In this document: in pieces, positions 42,158 to 50,387 of the stretch | Layout: each line of letters begins with the position of its first letter | How positions within the stretch are numbered: position 1 is the stretch's first letter | NCBI RefSeq assembly: GCF_024972755.1 | Contig: NZ_CP087724.1 | Span: 2,046,001 to 2,110,000, forward strand | Direction: 5' to 3' | From: Halanaeroarchaeum sp. HSR-CO | GTDB taxonomy: Archaea; Halobacteriota; Halobacteria; Halobacteriales; Halobacteriaceae | Length of the DNA stretch: 64,000 nucleotides | The notes under the pieces: model-generated | Databases searched by the model: none | What the model saw: the letters and a program-made list of their open reading frames with translations, nothing else | Told to the model about the DNA's origin: nothing | Position numbers and translations under genes: made by a program

Positions 42158-44767
42158 TCAGCGAGGGAGACGGATACTCACGACACTGCCGCGCGGCTCG
42201 TTGTCTTCGAACTCCAGAACGCCGTCGGCGTGTTTGACGGCCAGGTTCACGAACCAGAGACCGAGCCCGCTGCCGTGATACAGCGGACCGACCTCCGTCT
42301 CGCCCGAGAGTACCTCTCGTTCCATCCGTGGAATCCCGGGGCCGTGATCCCCGATTCGAATTCGAATGGTATCCGCCGAGACCGCTGTCTGCACCTCGAC
42401 CGTCGGTTGGTCGCGGTCCGAGTGAGTGATCGCGTTCTCGAGAAGTTCCTCGATGGCTCGCGGTATCCCGTCGTGGAGGGTCACCGAGACATCCGCCCGG
42501 AGAGACGTTTCGATCTCGGCAGCCGGATATCGGTCGCTGATCGTCGAGACGATATCCGAGACGACCGTTGCGATGTCGTACCGGGTAGTGGACCCCGGAT
42601 TCGAGAGAAACCGCGTGATCTGTCGCTGCTTCGCCGTCGTCTCGAGGAGTTTCTCGCTCATCTTGACGATGTTTTCGGCGCGCGTGACGGTCTCCCCCGA
42701 CGAAGACTCCATAATCATCTCGGCGTACCCCGTGACGACGTTCATGTTGTTGTTCACGTTGTGCCGGAGAACCCGGTCCATCACACGCAGCTGTTGTTCG
42801 CGCTTTTTTAACTCCGTGACGTCCCGACAGATCGCGACGGTCCCATCGAGCGTGCCGGAGTCGTCGTAATGTGGGTACCGGATAGTCGAGAAGCTACGTT
42901 CGCCCTTGGTCGGAAATTCGGTCGTGGTTTCGTATTCGACGGGCGACTCCGTGCGGAGCACCCGTTCTTTGTTCTCTCGAATTTGTTCGGCAGCAGCGTC
43001 GTCCATGAACGCGAACTCATCTCCGTCGATTAGCTCGGATTTTGGCCGTCCCGCGTACTCGCTGACCGCGTCGTTGATGACCCTATACTGTCCATCGAGG
43101 TCCTGGAGCATGATTGGGTCGTCGATGCGTTCGGCGATCTCCTGGAACGTCCGATAATCGTGTTCGAGTGACTGGTTGTAGAGGAAAAAGCCGATGTCGT
43201 CGGCGACCTCGGAGAGGAGTTCCCAGGATACGGCATCGGTTTCGAGGTCTCGTTGGAAATGGACGGTCAACACGCCGTAGGCCTCATCTTCGTACTGGAG
43301 TGGGATGGCGACACCGGGATGTGCGGGGACGTCTTCGCCGTGCTGTGCGAACGGCTCCTGGGTGACGTCGTCCATCCAGTAGAACCCCTCGTCGATCACC
43401 CGTTCGCGGTACGCAGTCGTGTGAAAGGAGGCCACTGCTCGGTCGTCGAGATCGGACCCGCTGTTGCAGACAAACGACGGCGTAGTGTCATCCATGAGCG
43501 CGGCGAACGTGCAGCCGAACAGGTCGCTGGACCCGATGATGTCGGTGACCCTGGTGAGCATCTCCTCCACCGAGTCGGTTCGTACGAGCTCCCGGTTGAC
43601 CGTCGACATCACTCGCCGATATTCCGCGAGGATCTCGTTCTCCTTGGATTGCTCGTACGACTCGGTGATATCCTGCATCGAGACGGCAGCCGAGACGACC
43701 GTCCCCTCGTCGTTTCGTAGTGGGTACCCCGAGATCGCCAGCCGTCGTGGAGTTCCCGTCGCGTCCTCTCGCGTGGTTTCGAATTCGACTCGTTCGCCGC
43801 CGAAGACACGATCCAGATATGGTTCGATGGCGGTGAACGCCGTCTCTCCGATGACAGACTCCAGTGTCTCCGCCGAGAGGTCGGCGTCGTCTAGCCCGTA
43901 GAATGCACGAAACCGGTCGTTGGCGAAGTGGAACGTCCCGTTTCGGTCCACCGCAGCGATGAGGGCCTTCGAATTCTCGACGGCCTGACGGTACCGCCGC
44001 AGACGCTTCTCGTAGTCTTTGTACTCCGTGATATCGGTCTGGATAGCCACGAACGCCAGCAGATCACCGGCCCCGTCCTCGACCGGGGCAATGGTCTGAT
44101 GGGCTCGATACAACTCGCCACCGTTCGTTCGGTTGACGATCTCTTCTTCCCAGAGCTCGCCATCGAGTACCGTCGCCCAAAGCTCCTCGAAGTACGCCTC
44201 GGACATCTCGCCGGCGTTCAATATCCGGGGGGTGCGGCCGATGGCCTCCTCACGGGAATAGCCGGTGATCGTCTCGAAGGCGGGATTGACGTATTCGATC
44301 GTCCCGTCGGGGTCGGTGATGTACACACCGTGACCTGCCGCTTCGACGGCGTTCTCGAACAGCTCCAGCTCCCGTTCGATCCGTTTCCTGGTGGCAATCT
44401 CCCGTCCGATGGCGAGAAAGCCCTGCACACTGTCCGTCTCGTCGTACCGCGGTACGTAGTTGAACGCGTACCAGCAATCCTCACCGCCGGAGCACGGGAA
44501 TCGCCGCTCTCGATCACGGAGCTCCTGCCCATCGAAGACCCGTCGTTCGTCCTCGAGGACCGATTCGACCGCATCCGCGCCCCAGAGCGTCCGCGTGCCC
44601 CGGCCGACGAGTTCGGTGGGCGTTGCATCGAAGATCGACGCATACCGCTCGTTGGCCCGCACGATCCGGTGTTCCGTGTCCTTGACGACCACGAGATCGG
44701 AGGTATGGCTGAAAAGTGTCTCGGCCAGATCATCGAGCGATCGATGTTCGACGTTCACTTCGTTCAT
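42158..44767 (-). CDS. PAS/GAF sensor histidine kinase
   Basis: 869 residues, no membrane segments. Domain order: three PAS domains (about 15-375, e.g. ITDPDGTIEYVNPAFETITGYSREEAIGRTPRILNAG), a GAF domain (about 395-545), a fourth PAS (about 550-655), then the HisKA-like helix with H669 in DRVLRHNVNNNMNVVTGYAEMI and a HATPase domain (ENAITHSDRDQPTVEV, IRIGDHGPGIP, GSGLGLWFVNLAVKHADG). Likely a cytosolic multi-input kinase; there is no response regulator adjacent. The start MNEVNVEHRS at 44767 is preferred over a longer frame. It is the last gene in the minus-strand order Bat-like, transducer, CheW, kinase. Confidence 0.9.
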   Translation of the reverse strand: MNEVNVEHRSLDDLAETLFSHTSDLVVVKDTEHRIVRANERYASIFDATPTELVGRGTRTLWGADAVESVLEDERRVFDGQELRDRERRFPCSGGEDCWYAFNYVPRYDETDSVQGFLAIGREIATRKRIERELELFENAVEAAGHGVYITDPDGTIEYVNPAFETITGYSREEAIGRTPRILNAGEMSEAYFEELWATVLDGELWEEEIVNRTNGGELYRAHQTIAPVEDGAGDLLAFVAIQTDITEYKDYEKRLRRYRQAVENSKALIAAVDRNGTFHFANDRFRAFYGLDDADLSAETLESVIGETAFTAIEPYLDRVFGGERVEFETTREDATGTPRRLAISGYPLRNDEGTVVSAAVSMQDITESYEQSKENEILAEYRRVMSTVNRELVRTDSVEEMLTRVTDIIGSSDLFGCTFAALMDDTTPSFVCNSGSDLDDRAVASFHTTAYRERVIDEGFYWMDDVTQEPFAQHGEDVPAHPGVAIPLQYEDEAYGVLTVHFQRDLETDAVSWELLSEVADDIGFFLYNQSLEHDYRTFQEIAERIDDPIMLQDLDGQYRVINDAVSEYAGRPKSELIDGDEFAFMDDAAAEQIRENKERVLRTESPVEYETTTEFPTKGERSFSTIRYPHYDDSGTLDGTVAICRDVTELKKREQQLRVMDRVLRHNVNNNMNVVTGYAEMIMESSSGETVTRAENIVKMSEKLLETTAKQRQITRFLSNPGSTTRYDIATVVSDIVSTISDRYPAAEIETSLRADVSVTLHDGIPRAIEELLENAITHSDRDQPTVEVQTAVSADTIRIRIGDHGPGIPRMEREVLSGETEVGPLYHGSGLGLWFVNLAVKHADGVLEFEDNEPRGSVVSIRLPR

Positions 44768-44812
44768 TGATCGGACTCCGGCCCCTCGAAGAGGGGCCAA
44801 CTCAGCTATCGA

Positions 44813-45250
44813 TCAGGTGGTATCGTCGACGACCGAGGGGTCGACCACGATGATGAACCCGTCGTCCCGGCGCAAGACGCCCTCGACTGCGCCATCGCTC
44901 ATCTCCGATTCGATCGCGTCGTCCGTGTATTCGATGACCCGTTCGACGCTGTCCACGATCCAGCCCACGTTACCGTCCTCTCGATCCAGGATGAGGATCC
45001 GGTCGCCGCCCGCCTCTTCGGCGTCGATGTCGAAGTAGCTGCGTGGGTTGAATATCGTCGTCGTCTCGCCACGAAGGTCCATCACACCCTCGAAGTGCTC
45101 GGCGGTGTTCGGCAAGGGGGTCAGCGTGCCGCGCTCGACGATTTCGTCGACGGCGGTGATGTCGAGGCAGTACGCCGACTCGCCGAGCCGGAAGACGACG
45201 CCCTGTTTCACCGTCGAAACCTCGCTCTCTTGTGTGTCCGTCGCCGCCAT
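44813..45250 (-). CDS. cheW: CheW-type chemotaxis coupling protein
   Basis: 145 residues. The CheW fold is clear: VVFRLGESAYCLDITAVDEIVERGTLTPLPNTAEHFEGVMDLRGETTTIFNPRSYF and ILILDREDGNVGWIVDSVERVIEY. It couples transducers to CheA. A GTG six bases upstream (45256) would overlap the stop of the transducer gene as GTGA, so either start allows translational coupling. The paired transducer is directly upstream on the same strand. Confidence 0.9.
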   Translation of the reverse strand: MAATDTQESEVSTVKQGVVFRLGESAYCLDITAVDEIVERGTLTPLPNTAEHFEGVMDLRGETTTIFNPRSYFDIDAEEAGGDRILILDREDGNVGWIVDSVERVIEYTDDAIESEMSDGAVEGVLRRDDGFIIVVDPSVVDDTT

Positions 45251-45252
45251 CG

Positions 45253-46767
45253 TCACATCCCCTGGTCGAGACGGCCGATCGCCTCCTCGATGTCGGAGAC
45301 CATCTGGGCCTGTTCTTCGTTGGCCGCGGCGATGTTCTGGACTTCGGCGGCGACGTCCTCGGCCTTGGCGTTGGCCTCGTCGATCATCGCGGCGACCTCC
45401 TCGGTGCTCGCCGCCTGGTCGTCGGCCGCATCCGCGACCTCGTCGACCCCGTTGGCCGCCTCCTGGATCGCGGCCACGACGTCCTCCAGGCGCTCCATGG
45501 TCTCTTCGACCATGTCGATACCCTCGTCGATCTCCTCGGTCGTCTCCTCGAGACTTTCGACGGTCTCCTCGGTGTCCGCCTTGATCCCGCCGATCATCGA
45601 TTCGATCGTCTGGGCGTGTTCCTGGGACTCCTCGGCCAGGTTCTTGACCTCGTTCGCCACGACGGCGAATCCGTCACCCTCCTCGCCGGCACGCGCGGCC
45701 TCGATGTTGGCGTTGAGCGCGAGCAGGTTCGTCTGGTCCGCGATGTCGTTGATGAGTTCGACGATCTCGTCGATCTCGTCGACCCGGTTGCGCAGGTCGA
45801 AGACGTCGGCGGAGACCTCGCCCGCGGCTTCGTCGATGTCCTCCATCGTGTCGATGGCCTCTTCGGCGGTCTCGTACCCGCCCTCGGCCTGTTCGCGAGC
45901 TTGGTTGCTGACCGCCGCGACCTCCTCCGCACTCGATGCGACCTCCTCGACCGTGGCACTGACATTCGCCACCTCGGAGGTGACTTCCTCCATCGCACCC
46001 GACATCTCTTCGGCGGTCGTACTGATTCCTTCCGAGCTCTCGGCGACGTCCTCCGCGGCAGTCGTCAGTTCGGAGACGGACTCCTGGACGTCGGACTGGG
46101 CGTCCTTGATGTCGGTGATGTCCTTGAAACTCTCCGTAATGCCGACCACTTCACCGCGTGCGTTGGTGATCCGCTCGGAGACGAGGAGGGTCTCTCGGGT
46201 CTCGCCGTTGGCCAGCTCCTTTTCGATCTCGACTTCGACCCGCTGTTTTCCCTGCTCCATCAACTGCTTCACGGTGCAGTTCTCGGTCCCACAGACCGGA
46301 CCGGACATCTGGTTCATGCACTTGAGGTCCTCGTTCTCGGCGTCGACCCCCGTCCATTCGGTCATCACCCGGTTCTGCTTGGCGACGTTGAACTGGTCGT
46401 CGATGACCCGGAGGGCGGTCCCGGTGTTGTCGAACAGTTGATCGGGGTCGTCCTCGAGAACGACCTCGAGCTCGGGTCTGTCCGGTTCGGGGAGGTCGTC
46501 GCCCGGCGAGTCCATCGGCTGGTCGGCGAGCGCCTGGGTCTGGGTGCCGCCGTCGGCCGTCATCGTCCTGGGGGCCGCCGCCTCCGGCCCCGAATCCGTC
46601 TCGCCCGGGAATTCGAAGGTATCCGACGGTTGCTCACTCGCAACCGAACCCTCGTCGACCCCGATCTCGACGTCCCCCTGGGGGGCAGACGGCGTCGTCT
46701 CCCGCTCCGGGTCGTCCTCGGCTTCGCTACTGGCGAATACGTCGACGAGTTTCGTTATGATACCCAT
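45253..46767 (-). CDS. Soluble PAS-containing methyl-accepting transducer (Htr-like)
   Basis: 504 residues with no hydrophobic segment. An acidic N-terminal tail of about 100 residues is followed by a PAS domain (about 108-215) that carries four cysteines in [21 protein letters not shown], possibly for a metal, haem or redox sensing. The rest is the long antiparallel signalling coiled coil with the conserved tip [43 protein letters not shown]. It probably signals to CheA through the adjacent CheW. Confidence 0.92.
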   Translation of the reverse strand: MGIITKLVDVFASSEAEDDPERETTPSAPQGDVEIGVDEGSVASEQPSDTFEFPGETDSGPEAAAPRTMTADGGTQTQALADQPMDSPGDDLPEPDRPELEVVLEDDPDQLFDNTGTALRVIDDQFNVAKQNRVMTEWTGVDAENEDLKCMNQMSGPVCGTENCTVKQLMEQGKQRVEVEIEKELANGETRETLLVSERITNARGEVVGITESFKDITDIKDAQSDVQESVSELTTAAEDVAESSEGISTTAEEMSGAMEEVTSEVANVSATVEEVASSAEEVAAVSNQAREQAEGGYETAEEAIDTMEDIDEAAGEVSADVFDLRNRVDEIDEIVELINDIADQTNLLALNANIEAARAGEEGDGFAVVANEVKNLAEESQEHAQTIESMIGGIKADTEETVESLEETTEEIDEGIDMVEETMERLEDVVAAIQEAANGVDEVADAADDQAASTEEVAAMIDEANAKAEDVAAEVQNIAAANEEQAQMVSDIEEAIGRLDQGM

Positions 46768-46787
46768 ACGTGTGATTTAGGCTATAC

Positions 46788-46803
46788 CACCATCCGGATG
46801 GTG
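46788..46803. promoter_or_regulatory. Perfect 16-bp palindrome at the transducer-cheW promoter
   Basis: CACCATCCGGATGGTG reads the same on both strands. On the minus strand it is followed immediately by a TATA-like GTATAGC and then the transducer start at 46767. A dimeric regulator site is likely by position and symmetry. Confidence 0.5.
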
Positions 46804-46872
46804 ACTAGATACAGACGGCTCCCGCGAGTGGGCCTCTAGATAACAAAATTACAGTCATAGAATCGACATCTT

Positions 46873-49800
46873 TCAGCGGGACTGCCGATCGGTCACTGCG
46901 TCCTCGACGACTTCGCGTAATGCCAGCCGTAGATGCCGATACACCGTCGGAGGTGAGACGTCGAACATCTCCGCGAGTTCTTCGCCGGTCGTCTTTCGAT
47001 GCCATTCGAAGTAGCCAGAGTGTAATGCTGCTGATAATATTTCGAGTTGGCGGTCCGTGAGACGATCCTGTGTCGAATCGGTCCGTTCCGTCTCCTGTCC
47101 TACCAGTTGCCGACGGGCACTGAGTTCCCAGTTGGGATGGCGGTGGACGAAGGTGTCGATGACCGTGTTGATCTGGGCCCCGTCGTGGTAACTCACGACG
47201 AGTACACAGCTAGACGGCGTTACCTGCACCTCGTGGAACCGGCCCCCGGATTCGAGAATCGTGATGGGGGGTATCTGATTCCCTGTGTCGATTTCGAATC
47301 GAACCCGCTCCGCCCCTTCCTCCAGTATTCGGAGGGCTCGAATGCTCGGAATCGCTTCTGCCGCGTTGCGTACCGCCGATTCCGAGACACCGTCGACCGT
47401 CCCGTAGAGGTAGTATCGTTCGTCTCCCTGTCCCACGATTCCATCCACCGTCATCGAACTGTTCAGTTCGCGAGCGAAGGCCGCACAGAGCGAGTCGACC
47501 TCGTCGGTCTCGAACTGGAGTTCGACGCGGTCCCGACTGCCGAGTGACCGGCGCTGTTCGACCATCGTAATCGCACGGGCGATGGTCTCCCCGAGTTCCT
47601 CGAAGACGACCTGGCGCTGTTCGATGAACGACATCGGTCCCGATTCGTATATCGTCAATACGCCATAGCGGACCTCGTCGTGGCTGATCGGGACGCTGAG
47701 CGCCGATCCGAAGCCCCGTTTCAGTGCCTCCCGATACCAGGCGTCCTGGTCGATATGCTCGGCGATCGACTGGATTCCCACGGGCTTTCGTTCGTCGACG
47801 GCCCGTACCGCTGGCTCAGATCCATCGGCGGGCATCTCGAAACTGTTCGCGTCGAGGTAGCTGCTCTTGGGCCCTCGCCACGCCCGGGGTTCGATCGTCG
47901 ATTCCCCCGGTTGGTAGCCACCGATCCAGACCAGTGCGACGTCGTCGAACTGGGCCAGGCTCCGGCAGACCTTCGCTTCGATCTCTTCGCGTGATTCGGT
48001 GTCGAGCAGCTGGTTTTGCAACTTCCTGGCGCGTTCGTTCACCCGGGTCAGTTCGCTCAACCGCTCGTTCGTCAACTCGAGTTCGGTGCGTTTGTCCTGA
48101 AGTTGAGTCTCCCACGCGATCCGTTCGAACGCGTCCTCGCCGATAGTCGAGAGGAGTTTTGCCAGCTCGACCGACCGGTCCTGGAATTCGTCACGGTTTC
48201 GGTGAGTCACCAGCAGAATCGCCTCGTTCGCTATCGGGATGAGCAACCACGTCTCGGGACCGTCCCCATCGATCCATCGCTCGTTCACGTCCTCTACCAC
48301 TCGGACCGACGAGTCCGCGAACGCCTCCCAGAGGACGGACTCGCCCGGGGCCAACCGCGTGACACCCAGTTCGTCGGTGGTCTCGAACCCACGGACGCCT
48401 TCGGGACGAAGGACGTTCTCCGCTTTGTCGTACGAGATGTACGCGACCTCGGCGTCGTCGAAGATGTCCATCGTCGCGTCGAGGACGTGATCGCGGAGCT
48501 GCGCTGGTGACTCCGTCCGCAGCAGGTCGAGTGTCACGTCGTTTAGTCGTTCGAGCGAGCGCTGGTACTCGTCCAGCGCCCGCAATCTCGACTGTCGTGC
48601 AGCGATATCCCGGGCGATGACGATACGGTAGGAGTTACCGTCGAACGTCACCGTCCGTGCGGAGACCTCGACCGGGACCGGCGACCCATCCTTTCGCAGG
48701 TGGTCGTGACCGGCGGTAATCGTCTCCGTTTTGTCGCTCGATTCGACGTGATCTTTGAACTCCTCGACCGTCTCGAAGTATGCGGAGATATCCACCACGG
48801 TCAGGTCCAGTAACTCCTCGCGATCGTAGCCCGCCATCTCGCTGGCCGTCTCGTTGGCGTACTCGATGGCCCCGGTCTGCTCGTCGATCACGTAGACGGC
48901 GTCGTTCGCCGAATCGACGAGCGTCCCGAGTAATTCCAGTTCCCGTTCGTTCTCCATCCGTTCGGTGATGTCCCGCTGGATCGCGACGTAGGCGCTCGGT
49001 TCCCCTTCCTCCAGTATCGGCGCGATGATCTGATCCGCCCAGTATATCTCGCCGTTCTTGCGGCGGTTTGGAACCTCCTCGTGGAAGATTTCCCCGTCCT
49101 GGATGGTTTCCCAGAGCCTCTCGTAGTACGAGTCGTCCATTCGACCCGACTGCAGGCTACGGGGATTCCGACCGATGGCCTCCGTCGCGGCGTACCCGGT
49201 CATCTCCTCGAACGCCGGATTGACGTACTCTATCGTTCCATCGGTATCGGTGATGTAGATGGCGTGACCGGCCTGTTCGACCGCCTTCTTGAGGCGCCGC
49301 AGTTCCTGTAACCGTCTCCGGCGGCCAGTCACGTCCCGCGCCACCGCGACGACGATCTCCTCGCCGTTTTCCAGCTCCGCCATCGATACCTCGACCTCGA
49401 CGGGGAACGTGGTTCCGTCGCTCCGTCGATGGTGGCCCTCGTACGTGAGCGAGCCAGTCTCCCGAATCGACTGGACGTGGTCACGCCACTCCGCGGCACT
49501 CGAGACCTCCGTCTGTATATCGACCGGTGACATCCCACGGAGTTCCGCACAGGCGTAGCCCAGCTGGTCACAGGCCGTCTCGTTGACGTCCAGAATCGTC
49601 TGTTCGTTCGGATCGACGATCCACACCGAGTCGTTCGAATGGTCGATTGCCGTGCGGAATCGCTCCAACTGCCGTGCTCGTGTCTTCTCCGCCGAGACGT
49701 CCTCGAGAAACACGACCACGCCCGACGTGGACGGATACGCCGTCACCGTTACCCAGCCATCTCGCTCGTCGACGGTCTGTTCGAACTCGGCGGAGTCGCC

Positions 49801-50046
49801 CGTTTCGATGACCGTTTCCAGTCGCTTCTGCAACGCAGAAGATTCCTCGGGGAACAAAACGGTGTACGCCTGGCCTCGTATCCCATCCTCGGTTCGGCCG
49901 AAGTACCGTTCTGCGGCCGTATTCAGTACCGTAACCCGGAGCTGTTCGTCGAGGGCCAGAATCGGGTCGTCGAGGCCGTCGATGAACTGGAGAAGAGCTG
50001 AATCATCCGTGAGAGACGAGAGATCCGGGATCGGGTTTAAAGACAT
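46873..50046 (-). CDS. Bat-like (bacterio-opsin activator) multi-PAS/GAF HTH-10 transcriptional regulator
   Basis: 1057 residues, soluble. Four PAS domains (about 15-120, 125-245, 250-370, 372-490), then two GAF-like domains (about 505-655 and 690-835), then the bacterio-opsin-activator domain and a C-terminal HTH-10 (LTDRQLEILSAALHSGYFEWHRKTTGEELAEMFDVSPPTVYRHLRLALREVV, about 998-1048). Members regulate retinal-protein, carotenoid and energy genes in response to light or redox; the target here is unknown. A near-palindrome CCCTTAAATTTAGGG at 50095-50109 lies in its promoter region. Confidence 0.9.
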   Translation of the reverse strand: MSLNPIPDLSSLTDDSALLQFIDGLDDPILALDEQLRVTVLNTAAERYFGRTEDGIRGQAYTVLFPEESSALQKRLETVIETGDSAEFEQTVDERDGWVTVTAYPSTSGVVVFLEDVSAEKTRARQLERFRTAIDHSNDSVWIVDPNEQTILDVNETACDQLGYACAELRGMSPVDIQTEVSSAAEWRDHVQSIRETGSLTYEGHHRRSDGTTFPVEVEVSMAELENGEEIVVAVARDVTGRRRRLQELRRLKKAVEQAGHAIYITDTDGTIEYVNPAFEEMTGYAATEAIGRNPRSLQSGRMDDSYYERLWETIQDGEIFHEEVPNRRKNGEIYWADQIIAPILEEGEPSAYVAIQRDITERMENERELELLGTLVDSANDAVYVIDEQTGAIEYANETASEMAGYDREELLDLTVVDISAYFETVEEFKDHVESSDKTETITAGHDHLRKDGSPVPVEVSARTVTFDGNSYRIVIARDIAARQSRLRALDEYQRSLERLNDVTLDLLRTESPAQLRDHVLDATMDIFDDAEVAYISYDKAENVLRPEGVRGFETTDELGVTRLAPGESVLWEAFADSSVRVVEDVNERWIDGDGPETWLLIPIANEAILLVTHRNRDEFQDRSVELAKLLSTIGEDAFERIAWETQLQDKRTELELTNERLSELTRVNERARKLQNQLLDTESREEIEAKVCRSLAQFDDVALVWIGGYQPGESTIEPRAWRGPKSSYLDANSFEMPADGSEPAVRAVDERKPVGIQSIAEHIDQDAWYREALKRGFGSALSVPISHDEVRYGVLTIYESGPMSFIEQRQVVFEELGETIARAITMVEQRRSLGSRDRVELQFETDEVDSLCAAFARELNSSMTVDGIVGQGDERYYLYGTVDGVSESAVRNAAEAIPSIRALRILEEGAERVRFEIDTGNQIPPITILESGGRFHEVQVTPSSCVLVVSYHDGAQINTVIDTFVHRHPNWELSARRQLVGQETERTDSTQDRLTDRQLEILSAALHSGYFEWHRKTTGEELAEMFDVSPPTVYRHLRLALREVVEDAVTDRQSR

Positions 50047-50387
50047 GGCATATCAAGTATGGATTGTACTTTCTAAATCCTCAAGGGAACGTCACCCTTA
50101 AATTTAGGGGATTGACGTCACTCATCTGGCCCGCTACACAACAGGCGAACTAGTCAAACGCTCGTACGGCCGCACACGCGACTTATATCAATTATTATCT
50201 ATAGGTACTCCGACACGATGGGACAGGGTTGGCTGGTGGCGGGACTCGGTCTGACCGTACGGACAATAGCCCATCGTTTATTGGGTATGTCACCGTTTAG
50301 CGCTCGCCACGTCGACGAGCGGAACACGTTTCACTTTCACCGCGCTTTCAACAGGTACAACAGTTCTCCCGCAGTATCATCGGACGA
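50047..50387. other. Bat-like / lhr divergent intergenic region
   Basis: No gene supported. A near-perfect palindrome CCCTTAAATTTAGGG (50095-50109), AT-rich in its centre, is placed to be both TATA element and operator for the Bat-like gene. A second AT-rich patch (TTATATCAATTATTATCTATA, about 50182-50202) could promote rightward transcription, 190 bp before lhr. Frames in this region lack coding bias. Confidence 0.5.

Noticed and set aside
43928-44770. Long plus-strand frame antisense to the PAS kinase (and similar antisense frames over the Bat-like gene, proA, dna2 and purF)
   Set aside because: High-GC shadow frames with Arg/Gly/Asp composition; the opposite strand encodes recognisable domains.
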